From an uncultured Nitrosomonadales bacterium (GTDB lineage Bacteria > Pseudomonadota > Gammaproteobacteria > Burkholderiales > Gallionellaceae): a stretch of DNA of 40,908 bases. Where the stretch lies: NCBI GenBank assembly GCA_903892645.1, contig CAITJF010000203.1, positions 1-40,908 of the forward strand, given 5' to 3'. Positions 34,465 to 40,908 of this stretch are shown here, piece by piece. Every line of letters begins with the position of its first letter. The stretch's first letter is position 1. The notes beneath the pieces were generated by a model, which did no database searches, had not been told where the DNA came from, and was given only the letters and a program-made list of their open reading frames with translations. The translations under genes and the position numbers were made by a program.

Positions 34465-35493
34465 TCACCAAGTGCGCCCGTCATAGGCCGTCTCGATCTC
34501 TTTTATTTCAACCCATTCCCGCCGCACCGAGCTCAATTCGGCCGCAAAAAGTATGTCTGACAAATGGCGATCTTCAGCCCAGGTTTTGGGATAGTCATTT
34601 TTCCCCTCCAGCGCACCGACAAAGCTGGCTATTTCCTGATGGTAGATGTCCTCGAAATTGAAGGTGCTGAGCGCCCTCAGGCTGGCGGGCTTGAGCTTGC
34701 GCCATGAATCATCGGCAAGGCTGTAGCGCAGAAGTTCTTGTGCGGCAAGATCCAGCGTGAAGCTATGCTCTCGTGCAGATACCCTTGCCAAACGAAAAGG
34801 ATTCACTTGGTGAAGCTCGACCAGCAACGAACCACTAATCCCGCTCTCGAACTCAAGCAGCAAATGATAAGTGTCATCCATGTCGGTTTCCCATTCGGAG
34901 GCCCGCTTGTTCAACGCGCAAACCGCCTTGACCGGTCCGAACAGCCATACCAGGCTTTCCGCCTCGAACGGTACCATTTCCCGGACTGCCGATGTCTTAC
35001 GCTGTCCGGCATAAAAATCCGCATAGGATTCCCACGGATGCCAATACGGCAGGTAGCCGCCATAGTGGTAATGAACAGTGTTGATGCCACCCATGCCAAT
35101 TTTTTCAACTTCCTCCTTGAGCCGGAGAAACAAAGGGTGATAGCGCCATGTGCCCGACGAGTATCCGCGAACGCCGGAGCTTCTCTCCATTTCGGCAAAC
35201 CATTCAGCTCTGGGCGTAAAGATATTGGCTTCGCAGAAAAATGGCTGTTTGTTGTTGAAACACCATTCGTAATATTCCTGATGAATGTCAGGCGGAGTAG
35301 AAATCACACACGCATCAACCCCTTCATGCAAAAGTTTGTCTGGCAGAACGACTGTGTCGATTCCGTAAAGAGCCTTGGCTTCTTCTCGCCGATCTTGCCG
35401 GATGTCAAAACCGACTACCGCATGGCCGAGCTGAAGCAAATCGCGAACCCGGCGTTTTCCCATTGATCCCAAGCCGATAACCGCAAACTTCAT
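34465..35493 (-). CDS. Gfo/Idh/MocA-fold protein lacking the usual catalytic Lys
   Basis: The 342-residue protein has a good Rossmann start (FAVIGLGSMGKRR) and CVISTPPDIH. Where the family has EKP with a catalytic Lys, it reads FFCEANIFTPR. The region that normally holds GxHxxD reads MVPFEAESLVWLFG, without the His. It may be inactive as a dehydrogenase, use another chemistry or bind nucleotide sugars as a partner. It starts six bases after the SpsF-like gene and precedes the PseG-PseH gene by 42 bases, so it is co-expressed with the sugar pathway. The function is unknown. Confidence 0.85.
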   Translation of the reverse strand: MKFAVIGLGSMGKRRVRDLLQLGHAVVGFDIRQDRREEAKALYGIDTVVLPDKLLHEGVDACVISTPPDIHQEYYEWCFNNKQPFFCEANIFTPRAEWFAEMERSSGVRGYSSGTWRYHPLFLRLKEEVEKIGMGGINTVHYHYGGYLPYWHPWESYADFYAGQRKTSAVREMVPFEAESLVWLFGPVKAVCALNKRASEWETDMDDTYHLLLEFESGISGSLLVELHQVNPFRLARVSAREHSFTLDLAAQELLRYSLADDSWRKLKPASLRALSTFNFEDIYHQEIASFVGALEGKNDYPKTWAEDRHLSDILFAAELSSVRREWVEIKEIETAYDGRTW

Positions 35494-35499
35494 CGTTTC

Positions 35500-36309
35500 C
35501 TACCCCTCGATCTTCAAGATTCCGCCCGCCGTACGTATTTCCATTGCTTCCTCGTTCACTAGTTCGCGGGTTCTTTCCCAGTATTTTTCATCGAGGCCGG
35601 CATTCAACTGCAATAGTTGCGGCTCGCGTTCAAGCAAGCGACAGATATCCTCAACCCCGAACACCTTGCCCGGCTGATACAGCCTCTCGAAGATCGCCCT
35701 GAAAAAAGCCAAATCTTCATCGTAATCGAGCGTGAGACGCGCTTTCTGGTTGATATGTGCCGGAGATTTAGGCACTATAGTCTCAACCGAAAAAAGCCCG
35801 CTACGGGTAAGGTAATACATAAACCCCGTATCGTTCTTTCCCGGTTTGTAGTTCTCGAATACTTTCTTAAAGGCGCTGGTGCGCACAACCCGCGTCGATA
35901 GTCCGAGCGGCAATCCATCTCCGTAGACCACATCCAAGGCAGGATCAGCCAGCAGTTTTTCGGTGCAAAGATCCATGTACAAGGTGTCGGTGCATATATC
36001 GTCGCCATCCACCTGCAAGATCACATCAAGTTTGTAGGCTTCTGCAGCGCGATAGAGACGGTCGACCAAGTCGTCTCGGCTACCCCTGAAAACATGCGCG
36101 CCGGTCGATTCCACTACATCCACCAAGGGATCATCGTCTGGGTCTGTCGTAGTACAAACGATCACCCGATCCGGCGAAAGATAGCGCGAGGCAAAACACC
36201 TATCCAGCAAATGATGAACCCCTGGGCGCCCGACGATGGGCAGCAAAGCCTTGCCAGGCAGCCTGGATGATCCGAGACGAATCGGAATTAACGCACCAAT
36301 GCGAGTCAT
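35500..36309 (-). CDS. SpsF-type cytidylyltransferase
   Basis: The 269-residue protein has the nucleotidyltransferase start IPIRLGSSRLPGKALLP (8-24) and the metal motif VDGDD (100-104). It resembles SpsF and KdsB-like enzymes, not classical PseF. Classical PseF is not seen in the window, so this enzyme is the best candidate to couple CMP to the pseudaminic-type sugar. It could instead activate a different acid made by the class III aminotransferase module. It overlaps that aminotransferase gene by four bases (ATGA). Confidence 0.83.
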   Translation of the reverse strand: MTRIGALIPIRLGSSRLPGKALLPIVGRPGVHHLLDRCFASRYLSPDRVIVCTTTDPDDDPLVDVVESTGAHVFRGSRDDLVDRLYRAAEAYKLDVILQVDGDDICTDTLYMDLCTEKLLADPALDVVYGDGLPLGLSTRVVRTSAFKKVFENYKPGKNDTGFMYYLTRSGLFSVETIVPKSPAHINQKARLTLDYDEDLAFFRAIFERLYQPGKVFGVEDICRLLEREPQLLQLNAGLDEKYWERTRELVNEEAMEIRTAGGILKIEG

Positions 36310-37724
36310 TTACTTACTCCTTCAACATTTTCCTGGCAACAGGGGCGCTGGGGGGCATTCGCATTCAAGCGGCCGCATGTGCCCTGCATGCAGCGATTGT
36401 AGGGGCGAAATACCGGCTTGACTGCCGGGCCGGTGAAGGTCGATTCGACCGCAGCTCCCGAGTCGAGCACTCGCTTCACTTTGCGCATTCCCGCTTGAAG
36501 CGCCTCGAAAGTTTTTGCCAGTTCCTCGTCACGATGGGAATAAGTAATGGTAATCCACGGTATCAGTACTCCATAAGAGATGACCTCCTCGTGGAAGCTG
36601 GTATGGAGCTCAGGCCAGTAAGACCCATCTTCCCGGGTACACAGAATCTGCGGGTTGCAGTCGAAGCCGATAATGCGCACGTGGTTTGCGACTTTCTCCT
36701 GATGTGCAAGTTTCCGGAAGCCGTCAATGAGGCGCTTTCCCACACCCCATACATGCTTGGTGATGTCGATTCGCTGGCATTCCTCTATCGTCGCCTTGCA
36801 TGCAGCAAGGCCAACGGTCTCTGAACTGTGGGTCTGGGATAGCAGGAAAACTCGTGGTTTGTCGTGCTTCAGTCCACCCAGCTCCATGATGTCGCGCTTC
36901 CCGGCAAGGGCGGAAAAACTGAATCCGTTGGAAATCGCCTTACCGTAAGTGACAAGATCAGGAAAAACACCATACAAATGGTGCGCGCCACGGATATCAA
37001 ACCTCATCCCCGCGATCATTTCATCGAAAATCAGTACGGTGCCTTCCCGCTCGGTCAGCGCCCTGAGTTTCTCGAGGAAGTTATCCTTCGGCTCTTCATT
37101 CTTGACCGGCTCGAGAATCATGCAGGCAATCTGCCCCGGGTGACGGGCATAAAGCGCTTCGACACTGGCAATGTCGTTATAGCGAAAACTCAATGTATAA
37201 CGGGATTCTTCCTCAAGAATCCCGGCGTTCATCGGTGTCGATCCGATAAACCAGTCGTGGATCGAGAAAAACGGCTGATCGCCACAAACAGCCGCGTATT
37301 TCCGCCCAGTGTAGGCTCTTGCGAGCTTCACCGCTGCCGTTGTGACGTCCGAGCCGTTCTTTCCGAACTTAACCATCTCCGGCCAGCCCCAGAGATCAAG
37401 GAGAAATTCTGCCACCTCGTACTCAAGCATGCCGGGGCGGGAAAAATTTAATCCAAGATCAATCTGCCGTTTGACGGCCTCATTCACCGCCGGGTAATTA
37501 TGCCCAAGAATCATGACGCGATTACCCATCGCCCAATCGAGGAAGCGATTGTCATCCACATCCCAGCTATATGCGCCGTCCGCCCGTGCCATAATTTTCG
37601 GTGAGAGCCAAGGAAACTGATCCTCGCCCTTGCTGTAGGTGTGGCTTCCCGCAGGGATCATCGCATGAAGCTTTGTGTTCAATTCATTGCTGCGAGTAAA
37701 ATTGCGAATGGGGCCGGTTACCAT
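36306..37724 (-). CDS. Class III aminotransferase (glutamate-1-semialdehyde aminomutase-like)
   Basis: The 472-residue PLP enzyme has the class III core: GSDVTTAAVKLARAYTGRK, the cofactor Asp234 (IFDEMIAG) and Schiff-base Lys262 (TYGKAISNG). It is not the haem-pathway HemL by context. Such aminotransferases occur beside SpsF-like genes in sugar loci, where they are thought to aminate a sugar or side-chain aldehyde. The last 50 residues are Cys- and Arg-rich, beyond the usual end. The ATG has the strongest ribosome binding site of the window. It overlaps the SpsF-like gene by four bases. Confidence 0.88.
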   Translation of the reverse strand: MVTGPIRNFTRSNELNTKLHAMIPAGSHTYSKGEDQFPWLSPKIMARADGAYSWDVDDNRFLDWAMGNRVMILGHNYPAVNEAVKRQIDLGLNFSRPGMLEYEVAEFLLDLWGWPEMVKFGKNGSDVTTAAVKLARAYTGRKYAAVCGDQPFFSIHDWFIGSTPMNAGILEEESRYTLSFRYNDIASVEALYARHPGQIACMILEPVKNEEPKDNFLEKLRALTEREGTVLIFDEMIAGMRFDIRGAHHLYGVFPDLVTYGKAISNGFSFSALAGKRDIMELGGLKHDKPRVFLLSQTHSSETVGLAACKATIEECQRIDITKHVWGVGKRLIDGFRKLAHQEKVANHVRIIGFDCNPQILCTREDGSYWPELHTSFHEEVISYGVLIPWITITYSHRDEELAKTFEALQAGMRKVKRVLDSGAAVESTFTGPAVKPVFRPYNRCMQGTCGRLNANAPQRPCCQENVEGVSK

Positions 37725-37733
37725 GAATACGAT

Positions 37734-37738
37734 CTCCT
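37734..37738 (-). promoter_or_regulatory. Strong ribosome binding site of the class III aminotransferase gene
   Basis: A perfect AGGAG on the minus strand ends nine bases before the ATG at 37724. Most other genes here have weak sites or rely on overlap with the upstream stop. This one may allow independent, stronger translation after a 101-base gap. Confidence 0.75.
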
Positions 37739-37771
37739 AATTAATTGAGCTTTAATATTTTTGAGCGTCGG

Positions 37772-37796
37772 GGATGGTGGTTACTTAACACCATCC
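37772..37796. repeat. Inverted repeat between the amidase and class III aminotransferase genes
   Basis: An 8-base perfect stem (GGATGGTG at 37772-37779, CACCATCC at 37789-37796) has a nine-base loop. It lies in the 101-base gap. No T run follows on the minus strand, so a Rho-independent terminator is unlikely. It could be an RNA stability or attenuation element, or chance. Confidence 0.55.
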
Positions 37797-37825
37797 TGAT
37801 TTGCAAACTCTTCGCTTGGCGATCA

Positions 37826-38629
37826 TCATCTAGACGCTCTCCATGAGCGTGGAAACGGGCCAAAAGGACTCTCGGCTTCACTTTGATTCCCGGCAACTGG
37901 AAACCCGGCCCGAACTTCAGAGACTTTGCCTGGGTCAACCATCACAATGTTGCACGAATCATCACTCCTTGGAGCTGGCTCACCGCAAGGCTGAAATGCG
38001 ACCGAAGCACCCCCCTTATAGCGCAGCCCCCCACCTTCGCCGCATCGATTGACAGCGATCACATATACCTGATTCTCAATTGCACGTGCCTGTGTCAGCA
38101 CCTGCCAATGCTTGTCGCGCTGCTCGGGCCAGTTGGCGATGATGAGCACAAGGTCTGCATATGGACAGACTTCTTTGAAAAGAAGGGGAAATCTTAAATC
38201 ATAGCAAATAAATACCGTTGCCCTGACCCCGTCGATGTCGAAAATTACGGGGTCGCTGCCCGCAGAGAACACCCGATCCTCTCCGGCATAGCTGAATAAT
38301 TTCTGCTTATCATAGGCCGCATTTATCATTCCATCCGGCCCAAACAACACAGCCGTGTTGTAGCATTTATTGTTTCTTCGCGTCGCAATTCCCGCTAACA
38401 CGTACACTTCATTGTTGCGTGCCGCCGCTGCAAAAGCCTGCATGGACTTCCCGTCCTGCGGCTCAGCATAATCCGAACTCATGGTAAATCCCGAAGGGCT
38501 GGTTTCTGGCAGCACAACGAGTCGCGCGCCTGCACGCGCCCGTTTTTCAATGAGTTCAACTGCTCGCGCCAGGGAACCCTCAGGATCCTGCCAGCCAGTA
38601 TCATATTCGCCAATTGCAACCTTAAGCAT
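37826..38629 (-). CDS. Carbon-nitrogen hydrolase (nitrilase superfamily), YafV/omega-amidase-like
   Basis: The 267-residue protein has the complete Glu-Lys-Cys triad of the superfamily: Glu42 (LPETS), Lys108 (YDKQKLF) and Cys142 (ICYDLRFP). YDKQKLFSYAGED fits the YafV/omega-amidase group, which hydrolyses 2-oxo acid amides. In a sugar locus it may remove or exchange an amide group on an amino sugar or its side chain, which is inference. It overlaps the Gfo/Idh gene by eight bases (ATGCTTAA), which ties it to the operon. A 101-base gap follows. An aminotransferase lies next, so handling of an amide nitrogen by-product is another possibility. Confidence 0.87.
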   Translation of the reverse strand: MLKVAIGEYDTGWQDPEGSLARAVELIEKRARAGARLVVLPETSPSGFTMSSDYAEPQDGKSMQAFAAAARNNEVYVLAGIATRRNNKCYNTAVLFGPDGMINAAYDKQKLFSYAGEDRVFSAGSDPVIFDIDGVRATVFICYDLRFPLLFKEVCPYADLVLIIANWPEQRDKHWQVLTQARAIENQVYVIAVNRCGEGGGLRYKGGASVAFQPCGEPAPRSDDSCNIVMVDPGKVSEVRAGFPVAGNQSEAESPFGPFPRSWRASR

Positions 38630-39545
38630 CTGCCCCCCGTCTTCCCATCTCGATCAACTGCACAACATCCCTTAAATGCTCGTAAGGCGTCTCGCTCTGT
38701 CCGCGGCGGACGCCATCGATAAAGAGCTGAAGTGCACTGCGAAAGGCAGTAAAAGAATCTCGAAACACCTTTTTGATCGAGGAATGCTCGCCAATATAAG
38801 TCAAGGAAATCTCGCCACTGGATTCACCTGTTGATCGAATAACACCAGTGCATCCATTTTCCCAGCGGAGAGAAAGAGTCACCATTTTTCCATCGGTATT
38901 CGACTCAGCTTCATGTACTTTTCCTGGCTGTAAAAAACAAATTACAGGGTCAATAATATGCACCGCGTAGCAATCCCACGATTTCGGAGTCACGCCAATA
39001 ATATGTCGAACCGGACCAAGTTGCTCCGCTTCATCTGCCGTAAGACGCAATTCTTCGGCATAACGCAAGGCAGAGCAGGAAAAGATCTGAGCCGGATTAT
39101 CAGCCAGCGAGAATATCTCATCAAGTTCCCTGATGCTTAAGGCAGGTGGCTTATCCAGATACACAGAGAGTCCAGCTTTCAGAAATGGTTCTGCGATTGC
39201 GCGGTGCTGCTTGGCGTCATCCCGCGCCAAGAGGAGCGCATCGATTTTTCCCAGCATTTTCCGAAAATCATCTACTACAACCGGAATACGGGCAGCCCGT
39301 GCAATATGCGATGAAACGGCGCTATCTTGCGTCCAAATATGAGTTACACATGCGCCGCGCAATTGATCCTCTGGAAACCTCCGTTCCCCGAGATAGGCTG
39401 GTATGGCGGGAAACGGGCATTCGGCCATCGCCACTGGATCATAACCGTTGATAATGGCAGACCAGGAGTATGGGTGGCCGTTTCCTTCACTCATGCCGAT
39501 GATCCCCAGCCTCAAATCTCGAGGTGTATTTACTTCAGATTCCAT
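38622..39545 (-). CDS. Gfo/Idh/MocA-family oxidoreductase
   Basis: The 307-residue protein has the Rossmann start LGIIGMSEGNGHP, unusual in its glycine spacing. The EKP-type motif reads YLDKPPALS, so the catalytic Lys is kept. A later AVHIIDPV segment supplies the His and Asp. It should be an active oxidoreductase on a sugar. The gene overlaps the aldo/keto reductase by 16 bases and the amidase by eight. The substrate is unknown. Confidence 0.82.
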   Translation of the reverse strand: MESEVNTPRDLRLGIIGMSEGNGHPYSWSAIINGYDPVAMAECPFPAIPAYLGERRFPEDQLRGACVTHIWTQDSAVSSHIARAARIPVVVDDFRKMLGKIDALLLARDDAKQHRAIAEPFLKAGLSVYLDKPPALSIRELDEIFSLADNPAQIFSCSALRYAEELRLTADEAEQLGPVRHIIGVTPKSWDCYAVHIIDPVICFLQPGKVHEAESNTDGKMVTLSLRWENGCTGVIRSTGESSGEISLTYIGEHSSIKKVFRDSFTAFRSALQLFIDGVRRGQSETPYEHLRDVVQLIEMGRRGADA

Positions 39546-40408
39546 CGTCTCGTATCTATCAAATCAAGGTCTTCACTCGCTATTTCCACTGGCGCTTCGA
39601 TGGCAGCCATCTCGCATGCAGAAATAATCTCTTCCAACTGCTTCAGTGTATCCACACCAACGATAATCCGGTCTATTTCAGGTCGCGACATGGCAGAATT
39701 CAGACTGGTCTGCAATGGAGTTAGCTCATAATGCGCGAGCCAGTAATCCCATTGACCCCATAGCTGTTGCCAACGGTTAAATGCCGCAGGGCGACCAGTC
39801 GCAGGCATCAACAGCAAGCCTTGCAAGAAAACCGAGCGGGTATGAATTTCGACGCCAGCTTCGTACAGCTTAGTCAGCCAGCCGGAACTGGCCAGACGGC
39901 GATCAAAAACATTGAAGGGGGCCTGCACCAAATCCAGCTTAAAATGTGGCCATAAGGCATCAAGCTCACTGGGCTCATAGATGGAAACCCCTATCTTCTC
40001 GACCAAACCCTGATTTTTGAGCATGATAAGTGCTCTATAAAGCGCGTCGCCTTGAGGACTGAGAAGCTGTTGCGAACGGTGCAACAACAATCCATAAAGC
40101 CGAGGAATTCTCAGTCGCTCCAGTGAGCCAAGAACAGCTTCTTGCACCCAGGCAGCAACATTTTCACAAGCCTCAGGCAGTGCAGGAGGCAACTTGGAAA
40201 TAATTCGCCATTGTCTGACACCAATTTCACCCAGCCGCTGCTCACTCTCACCATAAGCAATGGCGGTATCGATGGTATCGATCCCTACAGACCAAGCCCG
40301 CTCCAGAATAGCAGCCGCCTCATCAAGCCTGACCTGACCAGCTTGGTTAGCTACACCATATGGCATGCCGAATTGAACGGTACCAAGTGCGAGGCGATTC
40401 TTATCCAT
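39530..40408 (-). CDS. Aldo/keto reductase
   Basis: The 292-residue protein has the AKR tetrad: Asp47 and Tyr52 (TIDTAIAYGES), Lys72 (ISKLP) and His110 (LLLHRS). It should reduce or oxidise a carbonyl/hydroxyl with NADPH. AKR genes often sit beside pseC in pseudaminic acid loci, though their step is not settled. I chose the ATG at 40408, which overlaps the pseC stop (ATGGATAA); a TTG at 40414 would add two residues. Its end overlaps the Gfo/Idh gene by 16 bases. Confidence 0.9.
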   Translation of the reverse strand: MDKNRLALGTVQFGMPYGVANQAGQVRLDEAAAILERAWSVGIDTIDTAIAYGESEQRLGEIGVRQWRIISKLPPALPEACENVAAWVQEAVLGSLERLRIPRLYGLLLHRSQQLLSPQGDALYRALIMLKNQGLVEKIGVSIYEPSELDALWPHFKLDLVQAPFNVFDRRLASSGWLTKLYEAGVEIHTRSVFLQGLLLMPATGRPAAFNRWQQLWGQWDYWLAHYELTPLQTSLNSAMSRPEIDRIIVGVDTLKQLEEIISACEMAAIEAPVEIASEDLDLIDTRRWNLK

Positions 40409-40908
40409 GTGCAAATATCTGCCTCAAGGTATCTATTACTTGACTCTGCTCCTGGTCTGTCAGGGATGCGTATAGGGGCAGGGTGATGGCTTCTTTACTA
40501 TAAGATTCCGCTTCCGGATATTGGCCGGGGGTAAATCCAAGTTCGCGGTAATACGGCTGCAGATGCACCGGCATGTAGTGGAGATTGACGCCAATATCCC
40601 TTTGCCGCAGCTCCTCGAACACCTGTTGGTGAGTTTTGACCGTCATATCATGTTTCAACCGAACCACATATAAATGAAATGCGGATCGATTTCCGGACTG
40701 CATGGCCGGCAATTGCAGTGGCAAGTCTTTCAGGGCATGATTGTAACGACAAGCTAGATCATTGCGGCGTTCGATGAAACTATCCAGTCGCGCAAGCTGG
40801 CTTTTGCCCAACGCCGCCTGGATGTCGGTCATGCGGTAATTGAAGCCAAGCACTTGCTGTTCATAATACCAGGCGCCCGTCGGCTTTTGCGCAAAGCGTG
40901 CCGGATCC
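40401..40908 (-). CDS. pseC: PseC-type UDP-4-keto-sugar aminotransferase (5' end outside window)
   Basis: The C-terminal 168 residues are present and the frame stays open to the window edge. Motifs fit PseC of the DegT family: VLGFNYRMTDIQAALG, QLARLDSFIERR, HLYVVRL, GVNLHYMPVHLQPYY and a LPLYASLTDQEQ end. PseC adds the 4-amino group to the UDP-4-keto-6-deoxy-L-altrose-type intermediate of pseudaminic acid synthesis. The PLP-binding Lys lies in the missing part. The aldo/keto reductase gene overlaps its stop. pseB should lie just upstream, outside the window. Confidence 0.9.
   Translation of the reverse strand, partial: DPARFAQKPTGAWYYEQQVLGFNYRMTDIQAALGKSQLARLDSFIERRNDLACRYNHALKDLPLQLPAMQSGNRSAFHLYVVRLKHDMTVKTHQQVFEELRQRDIGVNLHYMPVHLQPYYRELGFTPGQYPEAESYSKEAITLPLYASLTDQEQSQVIDTLRQIFAHG

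Noticed and set aside
34738-35466. 242-residue plus-strand open frame
   Set aside because: It mirrors the Gfo/Idh-fold gene and shows no family pattern.
36306-37724. Haem-pathway hemL
   Set aside because: The core resembles glutamate-1-semialdehyde aminomutase, but the gene is coupled to an SpsF-like enzyme in a sugar operon and has an extra C-terminal tail.
37772-37796. Rho-independent terminator
   Set aside because: The stem is only 8 bases and no T run follows it on the minus strand; kept as an inverted repeat only.

Overview
This 40.9 kb window is one long surface-polysaccharide (O-antigen or capsule type) biosynthesis locus. All 38 protein genes I can support lie on the minus strand, so transcription runs from high to low coordinates. 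Many neighbours overlap by 4 to 23 bases or sit within a few bases of each other, as in one or a few long operons. Gene content (WbpV/WbpL/WbpM-type lipid-linked QuiNAc initiation, pseudaminic acid genes, DdhA/DdhB) points to a Gram-negative proteobacterium. The gene style and a GC-rich palindromic repeat common in beta- and gammaproteobacteria suggest a betaproteobacterium, at low confidence. I see no rRNA, tRNA, CRISPR array or insertion sequence.

Layout in order of transcription. (1) 40908-30840: a pseudaminic-acid type module with pseC (cut by the window edge), an aldo/keto reductase, three Gfo/Idh oxidoreductases, a YafV-like amidase, a class III aminotransferase, an SpsF-type cytidylyltransferase, a PseG-PseH fusion and pseI. 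(2) 30843-23756: a DegT aminotransferase, a methyltransferase, a second unusual DegT-fold protein, a FemAB/GNAT-type acyltransferase and two GT-B-like orphan proteins, one of them LIC12162-like. (3) 23778-10343: an FAD/4Fe-4S 2-hydroxyacid dehydrogenase, two FkbM methyltransferases, another Gfo/Idh enzyme, a GmhA-like SIS isomerase, an SDR, a dehydroquinate-synthase-like cyclase, a D-2-hydroxyacid dehydrogenase, an HpcH/HpaI aldolase, a zinc-ribbon methyltransferase, a divergent KdsB-like CMP-transferase and a TIGR04326-like protein. (4) 9854-5683: a CDP-6-deoxyhexose branch (ddhA, ddhB, an RmlC-like epimerase, an SDR) and a family 2 glycosyltransferase. (5) 5635-1: an SDR, a family 4 glycosyltransferase, and a WbpV/WbpL/WbpM-like trio that makes UDP-QuiNAc and starts the lipid-linked unit.

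Together these genes should build a complex repeat unit on undecaprenyl phosphate. It would start from a 6-deoxy-HexNAc, contain a CDP-derived 6-deoxyhexose, and carry a pseudaminic-acid-like nonulosonate with extra decorations. The most novel part is region 3. It pairs a sugar-phosphate-cyclase-like enzyme with a pyruvate-type aldolase and a KdsB-like activating enzyme whose sugar-binding motifs are altered, which suggests an undescribed CMP-activated ulosonic or cyclitol-derived sugar. No flippase, polymerase or ABC exporter is visible, so the locus must continue beyond the window.
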